Shown: positions 42,873 through 50,289 of the stretch, piece by piece
Position numbering within the stretch: position 1 is the stretch's first letter
How the letters are laid out: each line of letters begins with the position of its first letter
Source: Variovorax sp. PAMC26660
GTDB lineage: Bacteria > Pseudomonadota > Gammaproteobacteria > Burkholderiales > Burkholderiaceae_C
Direction: 5' to 3'
NCBI RefSeq assembly: GCF_014302995.1
Contig: NZ_CP060295.1
Coordinates: 1,364,001 to 1,428,000 of the forward strand
Length of the DNA stretch: 64,000 bases
Notes under the pieces: model-generated
What the model was told of the DNA's origin: nothing
Database searches by the model: none
The model's input: only the letters and a program-made list of their open reading frames with translations
Program-made: the position numbers and the translations under genes

Positions 42873-43816
42873 CGAATGGCCGCCGCCGTGCTGTGCGCTT
42901 GGGGGTGGTCATGCGCGTGATCTTGATCGTGATCATGCGGGTGCGGATGGTCGTCTCCATGGCTGTGCGGCACCGCATCGTCATGGTGGTGGCCGCCCAG
43001 GCCGTGTTCCACCGCGAAGTCGCGGAACTTGCAGCCGTCGCAGGGCATGAGCGCGATCGGCGCGCCGCGCCGCAGGTCATTCACGCGTTGCTCCAGCAGC
43101 GTGAAGATCTCGGGCTCGAAGCCGAAATACCGGGTCGAGACGAAGCGGATCGTCGGGTATTGCGCCTTCAGGTTTTCGACCTGGCGCGCAATGCGCTCGA
43201 CCAGCGTGCCGTTGAACAGGTAGTACGGCAGCACCACCACCTGCTTCATGCCCTGCAGGCTCTGGCGCTGCACGGCCTTCTCCAGGCGCGGGTAGGTGAT
43301 GCCCGTGAAGGCCAGGTCCACCAGCTCGTGGTCGGTTTCCTCCAGCAGCCAGCGCGCCATCTTCGCCATGTCGCCGTTGGCCTGCCGGTCCGACGAACCC
43401 CGGCCCAGGATGACCACGCCGGTGGTGGTCGGGTCGGGCATGTCCAGCGCCTGCATCGCGCCCTTCAGGCGCCGCCGCAAAATCGCCAGGATCGGGTCGC
43501 AGGCCGTGAGATGCGGCGCATAGAGGAACTGCACCATCGGGTACTTGAGCCGCGCCCCATCGATGGCCTGCGGAATGTCCATCTTCACGTGGCCCGCCGC
43601 GTTGAGGATCAGCGGCACCACGACCACGCGTGGCGCGCACTCGGCTGCGCGGCGCAGGCCCTCGCTCATCGTGACTTCGGAGAACTCGATGAAGCAGACC
43701 TCGATGCGCCAGCCCGGTTGCCGCTCGCGCCATTGCGCTGCGAAAGCCTCGATCTCATCGTTGCCGGATTTTTCGCGCGAGCCGTGGCCCACCAGGAGAA
43801 TGGTTTCGGTGCTCAT
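42869..43816 (-). CDS. cbiX: Sirohydrochlorin cobaltochelatase with His-rich tail
   Basis: A 315-residue long-form CbiX that inserts cobalt into sirohydrochlorin. The first half has LLVGHGSREKSGNDE (catalytic His) and PLILNAAGHVKMDIP; the second half repeats the fold with ILGRGSSDRQANGDM and VVVLPYYLFNGTLVERI. A cysteine pair lies in LMPCDGCKFRDF, and the last 40 residues are a tail rich in His and Asp (GGHHHDD... to ...HAHDHPQAH), probably storing metal. It starts by ATGA overlap with cbiF. Confidence 0.94.
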   Translation of the reverse strand: MSTETILLVGHGSREKSGNDEIEAFAAQWRERQPGWRIEVCFIEFSEVTMSEGLRRAAECAPRVVVVPLILNAAGHVKMDIPQAIDGARLKYPMVQFLYAPHLTACDPILAILRRRLKGAMQALDMPDPTTTGVVILGRGSSDRQANGDMAKMARWLLEETDHELVDLAFTGITYPRLEKAVQRQSLQGMKQVVVLPYYLFNGTLVERIARQVENLKAQYPTIRFVSTRYFGFEPEIFTLLEQRVNDLRRGAPIALMPCDGCKFRDFAVEHGLGGHHHDDAVPHSHGDDHPHPHDHDQDHAHDHPQAHSTAAAIR

Positions 43817-44670
43817 GGAGGGTCCTGCAGGAGGCTTTCGACGGGAACGCTCGCGCGCCGAAAGCGGTGCGTGAAGCTCGCGTCGTAGAGTTTGGATTTG
43901 GCAAGCGTGGTCCACTGCCGTGCGCCCAGCGTGGGGCTGGCGATGATCATCGACTGGCTCACGATGCGGGCCTCGCGGCACAGCGCCTGGATGGTGGCGA
44001 CCGTGCCGCGCACGATCTTTTCTTCGCCCGGCCAGCTCGCCTTGTGGACGACCACGACAGGTGCATCGGGTGACCAGCCGGCGGCCGTCAACGCAGCCAT
44101 GACCTTGCCTATCAGCGTGATGCTCAGGAAGATGCACAGCGTGCTGTGGTGCGCGGCCAGCGCCTCCAGCGACTCGCCTTCGGGCATCGGCGTGCGGCCT
44201 TCGACGCGCGTGAAGATCACGGTCTGCGTGACCTCGGGCAGCGTGAGGCTCTCCACCGCCGCCGCGGCCGAGGCCATGGCGGACGAAACACCCGGCACGA
44301 CACCGATCGGCACACCCGCCGCATCCAGAGGCTGCACCAGTTCGATCAGCGCGCCGTAGAGACCCGGATCGCCGGTCTGCAGGCGGACCACGGTCTGGCA
44401 GCGCGCGGCCTGCGCGATCAGCCAGGCCGACATCTGCTCGAGCGTCATGTCCTTGCTGTCGGCGATCACGCAATCGGGGGGCGCCCAGCGCGTGGCGGCC
44501 TCGCTCACGAGTGAGCCCGCGAACAGGATCGCCCCGGCGCGTTCGACGAGGCCACGGCCCTTGACGGTGATGAGTTCCGGGTCGCCCGGACCCGCGCCGA
44601 CGAACCAGACGGTTCCCGGTGTGAACGCTCCATGCGGAGCGCTGCCTGGAGCGATGGCTCGCTCGTTCAT
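43813..44670 (-). CDS. cbiF: Precorrin-4/cobalt-precorrin-4 C11-methyltransferase
   Basis: First gene of the corrin operon, 285 residues. VWFVGAGPGDPELITVKGRGLVERAGAILFAGSLV is the family start, followed by RLQTGDPGLYGALIE and VVPGVSSAMASAAAAVESLTLPEV. It methylates C11 with SAM. GGAGGG lies 6 bp before the ATG 44670, which fixes the start; that sequence can pair with CCCTCC further upstream in the leader. Expression is expected to be shut off by cobalamin through the riboswitch upstream. Confidence 0.94.
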   Translation of the reverse strand: MNERAIAPGSAPHGAFTPGTVWFVGAGPGDPELITVKGRGLVERAGAILFAGSLVSEAATRWAPPDCVIADSKDMTLEQMSAWLIAQAARCQTVVRLQTGDPGLYGALIELVQPLDAAGVPIGVVPGVSSAMASAAAAVESLTLPEVTQTVIFTRVEGRTPMPEGESLEALAAHHSTLCIFLSITLIGKVMAALTAAGWSPDAPVVVVHKASWPGEEKIVRGTVATIQALCREARIVSQSMIIASPTLGARQWTTLAKSKLYDASFTHRFRRASVPVESLLQDPP

Positions 44671-44676
44671 GATGAT

Positions 44677-44726
44677 CCCTCCGCGCCCGCCGCGCGATAG
44701 ATGGTCGGTAAGACCCGGCGGGAGGG
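44677..44726 (-). promoter_or_regulatory. Candidate Shine-Dalgarno-sequestering hairpin of the cobalamin leader
   Basis: On the minus strand, CCCTCC (44726-44721) can pair with the Shine-Dalgarno GGAGGG (44682-44677). The pairing continues beyond a small bulge through CGCCGGG and CGGCGGG. It lies between the riboswitch and the cbiF start and would suit translational control. No T-run follows, which argues against a terminator here. Confidence 0.45.
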
Positions 44727-44837
44727 GGAAAAATCGGGAGGCGTCAGCAAATACTGATCTGGCGGATGACCTGATGCATCGAGCCGGACGCAATGCGTCG
44801 CCCGCCGATCCTCGCCCACCGCAAGGTCATGCGCTGG

Positions 44838-45085
44838 TCGTCAGGCCGGTCTCCGGGCTCGCGAGCGGAGGGCCATCGGCTCTCCTGCAAAGACCACCTT
44901 CCCATGCCGTTCGTGACACAGTGGTGTGGGACCGAATCCCGGGGTTTTGCTTCTGACTCGCTTACCGTTGCGGGGGCAGCGTCGGCATGGCGCGGTGTTC
45001 ATCACCGCTGCGCACCGACTTCCCGTTTCACCCTGGCCGCCCCGCCGTTTCCACGGGGCGCCAGGACACCTGACAACGCGCGCAA
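44838..45085 (-). promoter_or_regulatory. Cobalamin (B12) riboswitch
   Basis: Leader of the corrin operon. On the minus strand the conserved blocks come in order: GGTGAAACGGGAAGTCGGTG, then GACGCTGCCCCCGCAACGGTAA, then the B12-box core CACCACTGTG followed by GGGAAGG, and GAGCCCGGAGACCGGCCTG. The ends TTGTCAGG and CCTGACGA close the outer stem. Cobalamin binding would repress the genes downstream, giving feedback on corrin synthesis. Confidence 0.93.
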
Positions 45086-45313
45086 AGTGTATCAGCCGAC
45101 TTTACCTGGCACAGCAAGGGATGAGACCGTCCAGCCGCATGTCCTGAAAATGACCGTGCCAGCGCAATAGCAGGGAAAATCGGTCCACGACTATTTGGTC
45201 GCGACTCTTAGGTTGGCTGCGCAAAGTCAACGGTTTGGCCGCATTGGAGTCCAGCGGTCCATTCCCCGGAGTTACTGGCCCGACAAAAGACGACAAGCCC
45301 CGGAGACACGCCC

Positions 45314-46243
45314 ATGGACCGCTGGACCGAAATCGCACTGCTGGTGCAGATCGCCGATGCCGGCAGCCTGAGCCGCGCGGCCGAAGCGCTGGGCCTGTCG
45401 AACGCTGCCGCGAGCCGCCACCTGAGCGCGCTCGAAGCCCGCCTCGGTGCGCGGCTGGTGGAGCGCAACACGCGCCGCCTGTACCTGACGGACACCGGCC
45501 GCGAGTTCTGCGGACGCGCCCGAACCATCCTGGCCGACCTGTCCGATGCCGAATCGACGGTGAACGCGACCGCGCTCAACCCCACGGGCACATTGCGCAT
45601 CACGGCGTCGCTGTCGTTCTCGATCCACCACATCGCGCCGCTGCTGCGCGAGTACACGCAGCGCTACCCGGGCGTGACGGTGCATGTGGAGGCGGCCAAC
45701 CGCTACTTCGACCTGATCGACAACAACATCGACGTGGCGATCCGCACGCGCGAGTTCGAGCCCGACTCGAACGTCACGATCCGCCGGCTGGGCGAGACGC
45801 GGCGCATTCTCGCGGCCTCGCCGCGCTACTTCGCGCAGCACGGTTTTCCGAAGACGCTGGACGAGCTGAAGCAGCACAAGCTGCTGATCTACACCCACGC
45901 CAACAACCCGAACGAGCTGCGCTTCAGCCGCAAGGGCGAGACGCACACGGTGTCGGTCAATGGCCTGCTCGAATCGAACGACGGCCAGGTGCTGCGCGCC
46001 GCCGCGCTCGACGGCATGGGCATCCTGGTGCAGCCGACCTACATCGTCTACGAGGACATCGTGGCCGGGCGGCTGGTGCCCACGCTGGACGACTGGGACC
46101 TGCCGCACCTGACGATCAACCTCGCGTACCCAAGCCGTAAGCACCTGTCGGCGAAGGTGCGCAGCTTCATCGACTTCATGGCGGCGCATTTCGCCAGGAT
46201 GGACTACGAGCGCAAGTGGACTGGGCACTTCGGCACGCACTAG
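45314..46243 (+). CDS. LysR family transcriptional regulator
   Basis: A 309-residue LTTR. HTH: GSLSRAAEALGLSNAAASRHLSALEARLGARLVERNTRRL (about residues 15-55), then a periplasmic-binding-like sensor domain from about residue 90. ASLSFSIHHIAPLLREYTQRYPGVTVHVEA is the usual start of that domain. It lies upstream of the riboswitch in divergent orientation but has no obvious target beside it, so the regulon is unknown. CGGAGACACGCCC precedes the ATG. Confidence 0.92.
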   Translation: MDRWTEIALLVQIADAGSLSRAAEALGLSNAAASRHLSALEARLGARLVERNTRRLYLTDTGREFCGRARTILADLSDAESTVNATALNPTGTLRITASLSFSIHHIAPLLREYTQRYPGVTVHVEAANRYFDLIDNNIDVAIRTREFEPDSNVTIRRLGETRRILAASPRYFAQHGFPKTLDELKQHKLLIYTHANNPNELRFSRKGETHTVSVNGLLESNDGQVLRAAALDGMGILVQPTYIVYEDIVAGRLVPTLDDWDLPHLTINLAYPSRKHLSAKVRSFIDFMAAHFARMDYERKWTGHFGTH

Positions 46244-46263
46244 GGGGCGTACACCGTTGTTTC

Positions 46264-46302
46264 GGGTGCGGGTGCGGGTGCGGGTGCGGGTGCGGGTGCG
46301 GG
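46264..46302. repeat. (GGGTGC)6 hexanucleotide tract
   Basis: Six perfect tandem GGGTGC units plus a partial GGG, 20 bp after the LysR stop codon and directly next to repeat copy D. It lies outside coding sequence. G-runs every six bases could also form quadruplex structure. Confidence 0.93.
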
Positions 46303-46305
46303 TTC

Positions 46306-46569
46306 ATTCGGGGCGGGTGCGAATGACACCGGGTACTCCCCTCCGCGAATGTCCCCCGCTTCGCTCCTCCTTTATTTCGCTGCGGGGAGCACCTGGCGTC
46401 ATTCGCACATGGACGCGCTGCTGGTGTACTGCGGATCAACCACCGCTCTGTCCAACGCTCGCGCCGATACGGGGCTCTTTTTAGCTAAGTAAAGGAGGAG
46501 CGAAGCGGGGGACATTCGCGAAAAAGAGCCCCGTGTCGGCGCGAGCGACGCCCTGAACAGCAAGCGCCA
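46306..46569 (-). repeat. Composite double-hairpin repeat, copy D (inverted)
   Basis: Same element as copies A-C but on the other strand, in the 483-bp gap between lysR and doxX. Hairpin 1 shows a full compensatory change (GGGGCTC with GAGCCCC) relative to copies A and C. Its inner loop end is damaged (TTTACTTAGCTAAAAAG in place of TTTATTTCGCGAAAAAG). Hairpin 2 and the loop complementarity are kept. The 157 bp from here to doxX hold nothing else that I recognise. Confidence 0.88.
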
Positions 46570-46726
46570 AAACGTGCCCCAAAAAAGATCGCAGACAACC
46601 AACCGGGGGTATTTCAAGAAAAGGTGCGTAAACGCACATCCCGGCCAACGACAGCTCCGCACACTGGAACCGCAACCGCCGCACTCCGCGACGGCCCCTC
46701 CCATTTCAAGCTTCCAAGGATCTGCC

Positions 46727-47203
46727 ATGAACACCCAGGCTGTCGCCTCCAACACCGCACGTACGCCGGTCGCACCGACTTCGTTCACCTCGCCCTCTCC
46801 CGCCACGCTGGACGACTCCGGCAAGCTGCTGCTGCGCGTGGTGGTCGGCGTGCTCGTGCTGCTGCACGGCATCTTCAAGCTGTCGGCCGGCGTCGGCTTC
46901 ATCGGCGGCATGTTGGCCAAGGCGGGGCTGCCGAGCGGCCTGGCCTACCTGGTGTTCGTCGGCGAAATCGTCGCCCCACTGCTGATGATGGCCGGCCTCT
47001 TCACACGCGCCGCCGCCGGCGTGGTAGTCATCAACATGCTCGTGGCCTTCGGTCTCGTGCACATGGCCGACCTGTTCTCGCTGACCAAGCAAGGCGGCTG
47101 GGCGCTCGAACTGCAGGGCCTGTACCTGTTCGGCGCGCTGACCGTGGTGCTGCTGGGCGCCGGCCGCTTCAGCGTCGGTGGAACGAACGGCCGCTGGAAC
47201 TGA
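46727..47203 (+). CDS. DoxX family membrane protein
   Basis: A 158-residue protein with four membrane helices: LLLRVVVGVLVLLHGIFKLSAGVGFIGGML, LAYLVFVGEIVAPLLMMAGLFTRAAAGVVVINMLVAF and a last helix GLYLFGALTVVLLGAG. The first 30 residues are polar. DoxX-like proteins are linked with redox stress or quinone-associated complexes in some bacteria, but here the role is unknown. It converges on the Crp gene, with 9 bp between stops. Confidence 0.88.
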   Translation: MNTQAVASNTARTPVAPTSFTSPSPATLDDSGKLLLRVVVGVLVLLHGIFKLSAGVGFIGGMLAKAGLPSGLAYLVFVGEIVAPLLMMAGLFTRAAAGVVVINMLVAFGLVHMADLFSLTKQGGWALELQGLYLFGALTVVLLGAGRFSVGGTNGRWN

Positions 47204-47212
47204 TCCTGCGGC

Positions 47213-47956
47213 TCAGCCGGCGTCGCCCCTGACCTGTGAAACCATCAGCTCCAAGCGAGCGGCGTCGGCCACCAGCAGAGCCTTGCCGTCCTTGCGCAGC
47301 ACGCCGCTGCGCACCAGCACATTGAGTTCGCGCGTGACCTGTTCGCGGTTGGTGCTGATCTGGCTGGCCAGCGCTGCATGCTTGGGCGCGGGCTCCAGGC
47401 GGGCCTCGTTGTGCTCGATCCCCACGGCACGCGCCAGTCGCAACAGCTCGGCATGGAGCCGGTTCTGCACACCGAGGGTGCTCAGGTCAATCACGCGCTC
47501 CGAGAGCTGCCGCACGAGAGAAGCCAGGCGCTGCATCACGCGCTCGGCCACCAGCGGCTCGTCGCGCAGCAGGGCCATGAAGGCAGGGCGATCAAGGCTG
47601 GCGACCACGCTGGGTTCCAGCGTGACCACGTCGGCGGAACGCGGGCCACCGTCGATGGCGGCAATGTCGCCGAAATGCTCGCCTGCTTCGGAATCGCGGA
47701 AGGTGACCTGCCGGCCATTGGCCGAATAGGTCGTCACCCGCACGCGGCCGGAGACCAGCAGGAACACCTCGCCCTGCTGCTCGGCGCGCAGCAGCAAGGG
47801 CTTGCCGGCCGCAACGCTGTGCCACAGGCATTGCCGGGCCAGCAGGTCCAGACGCTGGTCGGAGAGGCCTTCGAGCAGCGCGATCTGGCGCAGCGCGAGG
47901 CTGGAACGGGGAGAGTTGGGAGGTGTGGCCATGCCGGTCGGTAGGAGCGCGCGCAT
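47213..47956 (-). CDS. Crp/Fnr family cyclic-nucleotide-responsive regulator
   Basis: A 247-residue regulator (239 if ATG 47932 is used). The N-terminal cyclic-nucleotide domain has a phosphate-binding cassette, GEHFGDIAAIDGGPRSADVV, keeping the Glu and Arg-Ser that contact cAMP in CRP. The C-terminal HTH contains ALASQISTNREQVTRELNVLVRSGVLRK. There is no FNR-type cysteine cluster, so it is CRP-like. It diverges from the adenylate cyclase gene with about 29-53 bp between starts; the two form a likely signalling pair. Confidence 0.9.
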   Translation of the reverse strand: MRALLPTGMATPPNSPRSSLALRQIALLEGLSDQRLDLLARQCLWHSVAAGKPLLLRAEQQGEVFLLVSGRVRVTTYSANGRQVTFRDSEAGEHFGDIAAIDGGPRSADVVTLEPSVVASLDRPAFMALLRDEPLVAERVMQRLASLVRQLSERVIDLSTLGVQNRLHAELLRLARAVGIEHNEARLEPAPKHAALASQISTNREQVTRELNVLVRSGVLRKDGKALLVADAARLELMVSQVRGDAG

Positions 47957-47985
47957 TATGCTCGGGTGCCGCTTCGAACCCGTTC

Positions 47986-49656
47986 ATGGACAGACGTTCC
48001 CCTCCACCCCCTTCTTCCCCTTTTTCGCTGAGACCGCCGACACGGCGCAACCTGCGCTGGGCGAGCGGGCTGGTGCTGATGGCCTACATCACGGCGCACC
48101 TGCTGAACCATTCGCTGGGCATCTATTCCTTTGCCGCGGCCGAAACCGTGCTGCGGGCCGTGCAGGTTTTCTGGCACAGCCTGCCGGGCACCCTGCTGCT
48201 GTACGGCGCCGCCGCCACGCACCTGGCATTGGCCGTCGTCGCGCTGTGGGAGCGCCGCACCCTGCGCATGCCACCGCTGGAGGCACTGCGCGTGCTGCTG
48301 GGCTTCGCGCTGCCACTGCTGCTGGTCAAGCACCTGACCGCCATGCGCGGCGCCTACCTGGCCTATGGCATCGACGGCTCGTATGTGCGCGTCGTCTGGG
48401 GGCTATGGGACTGGCCGGGCGCCGCCGCGCAGCTCGTGATGATGCTCGCGGCCTGGACGCACGGCTGCCTGGGCCTGCATTTCGCGCTGCGCGCGCAGCC
48501 GGCCTACCGGCGCTTCTCTTATGTGCTGCTGGCCGTGGCGGTGCTGCTGCCGGTGACAGCCGCGATGGGCTTTGTTTCCATGGGCCGCGAGTTCCAGTGG
48601 ACCGGCGTGCCGCAGGTGACCGTACCTACACCCGCGCAGGGCAAGGCGCTCGGCGCGGCGGAAGACGGCATCAAGTGGTTCTACGCGCTGGCGCTGCTCG
48701 CCCTGCTGGCGGCCCGCTGGGGACGGACCTGGTTTGCGCGCCTGTCGCGCCAGCCGTCCGTGGCCTTGCGCTACCCGGACCGCACGGTGCACGTGCCGCT
48801 CGGCTGGAGCGTGCTGGAAGCGAGCCGCTCGCATGGCATCGACCATGTGTCGATCTGCGGCGGGCGAGCGCGCTGCTCCACCTGCCGCGTGCGCGTGATC
48901 GGCCCCGCCGCGCACATCGGCGTGCCTGGCCGCGACGAGCAACGCACGCTCGAACGTGTGCGCGCACCGGGCGACGTGCGACTGGCCTGCCAGTTGCGCC
49001 CGCGCGGCGACATCGAGGTCACGCCGCTGTTCGCGCCGCTGCCCAACGAAGGCCGGCCCGCGCCGGTCGGCAGCTTCGGGCGCGAGCGCGACGTGGCGAT
49101 CTTGTTCGTCGACCTGCGCCGCTGGTCGGGGCTGTCGGAGCGGCAATGGCCCTTCGACCTGGCCTATGTGCTCGACCGCTACTTCGCCACCGTCGGTGCG
49201 GCCGTGCGCGAAGCCGGCGGCGTGCCGAACCAGTTCATCGGCGACAGCGTGATGGCGATCTTCGGGCTGGAAACCGACCTGCCCGCCGCATGCAAACAGG
49301 CGCTGCACGCGACCACGCTGATCGCCCAGCGCATGGACGCATGGAGCGAAGGCTTCGAGGCCCAGTTCGGCCAGCGACTGGACTTCGGCATGGGCCTGCA
49401 TGCGGGGCGCGCAGCCGTGGGTGAAGTGGGCTATCAGGAGACCACGACCTTCACCGCCATCGGCGAAGTAGTCAACACCGCGAGCCGGCTGCAGGACCAT
49501 TCGAAGACGGCTGCGTCGCGCCTTGTCGTCTCGCTGTTCGCGGCCGAACAGGCGGGTGTGGCAGACACCATGGGCCGGGCCGAAACGCTCACCGTGCGGG
49601 GACGTTCGGAGCCCCTTCAAGTGCTGTACCCGCAGCCCGCAAACCTTTCCGCGTAA
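47986..49656 (+). CDS. Membrane adenylate/guanylate cyclase with 2Fe-2S ferredoxin domain
   Basis: A 556-residue three-part protein. Residues about 25-245 form five to six membrane helices with several membrane histidines (His38, His42, His79, His116, His159, His165), which could bind heme b as in succinate-dehydrogenase-like anchors. Residues about 255-350 form an adrenodoxin-type [2Fe-2S] domain with Cys291, Cys297, Cys300 and Cys335. Residues about 370-530 are a class III cyclase with metal ligands Asp376 (FVDLRRW) and Asp420 (IGDSVMAIFG) and VNTASRL. It probably makes cAMP in response to redox or quinone state. The usual substrate Lys before IGDSVMA is Gln416. Confidence 0.9.
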   Translation: MDRRSPPPPSSPFSLRPPTRRNLRWASGLVLMAYITAHLLNHSLGIYSFAAAETVLRAVQVFWHSLPGTLLLYGAAATHLALAVVALWERRTLRMPPLEALRVLLGFALPLLLVKHLTAMRGAYLAYGIDGSYVRVVWGLWDWPGAAAQLVMMLAAWTHGCLGLHFALRAQPAYRRFSYVLLAVAVLLPVTAAMGFVSMGREFQWTGVPQVTVPTPAQGKALGAAEDGIKWFYALALLALLAARWGRTWFARLSRQPSVALRYPDRTVHVPLGWSVLEASRSHGIDHVSICGGRARCSTCRVRVIGPAAHIGVPGRDEQRTLERVRAPGDVRLACQLRPRGDIEVTPLFAPLPNEGRPAPVGSFGRERDVAILFVDLRRWSGLSERQWPFDLAYVLDRYFATVGAAVREAGGVPNQFIGDSVMAIFGLETDLPAACKQALHATTLIAQRMDAWSEGFEAQFGQRLDFGMGLHAGRAAVGEVGYQETTTFTAIGEVVNTASRLQDHSKTAASRLVVSLFAAEQAGVADTMGRAETLTVRGRSEPLQVLYPQPANLSA

Positions 49657-49769
49657 TCGACGAAAGCGGTGCGCAAACGCACAGCGCCAACCGCGCCGCA
49701 GTTTCACACTGCATGCGTGGCAACGACGAATGTCCGCCGACCACACCGTCAGTCAAAGGGACTTTCATC

Positions 49770-50156
49770 ATGAACACCAAGCAACTCATCGCCCTGTCCG
49801 CCGCCGCATTCGCCATGCTGGGCGCGGCGGGTGCCGTACACGCCGAAACCTACGAAGGCGTGCAATCGATCGCCTCGCAGGCCAGCCGCACCGACGTGCG
49901 CACCGAAGCCGTGGCGGCCGCGCACAGCGGCAACCCCTATGCGGAAGGCGTCAACGCCGGCCCGGCCCCGACCATCGTTTCGTCCACGAGCCGCGCCGCA
50001 GTCCGCGCCGAAGCCGTTGCCGCCGCGCACAGCGACAACCCGTACGCCGAAGGCGCTTCGTCGGGCGTCGCACCCGTGGTGGCCAGCACCGTCGACCGCG
50101 CCACGGTGCGCGCCGCCGCCCGCGCTGCCGCCCGTGGCGACGCACTGCCGCTGTAA
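49770..50156 (+). CDS. Secreted repeat protein, DUF4148-like
   Basis: A 128-residue exported protein. The signal peptide MNTKQLIALSAAAFAMLGAAGAVHA is clear. The mature part has tandem units of about 33 residues: VRTEAVAAAHSGNPYAEG, then VRAEAVAAAHSDNPYAEG, then the decayed VRAAARAAARGDALPL. It resembles the shorter protein encoded at 8747. Function is unknown; it is small, repetitive and periplasmic. It is followed by a strong terminator. Confidence 0.72.
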   Translation: MNTKQLIALSAAAFAMLGAAGAVHAETYEGVQSIASQASRTDVRTEAVAAAHSGNPYAEGVNAGPAPTIVSSTSRAAVRAEAVAAAHSDNPYAEGASSGVAPVVASTVDRATVRAAARAAARGDALPL

Positions 50157-50198
50157 TCGGTTCGCAGCGCCCGCCCGCTTCGGCGGGCTCGCACACCC

Positions 50199-50234
50199 AA
50201 GCCGGCCCATGCGAAAGCGGGGCCGGCTTTTTTT
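50199..50234 (+). terminator. Rho-independent terminator
   Basis: AAGCCGGCCC pairs with GGGCCGGCTT around an 11-nt loop and is followed by a seven-T run, 43 bp after the secreted protein gene. It also separates that gene from the convergent maleylacetate reductase. Confidence 0.9.
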
Positions 50235-50289
50235 GCTGCGCGCCGGGCAATGGCGTTCGCCCGCCGGCTAGGCGCCAGGAAACAGCGGC

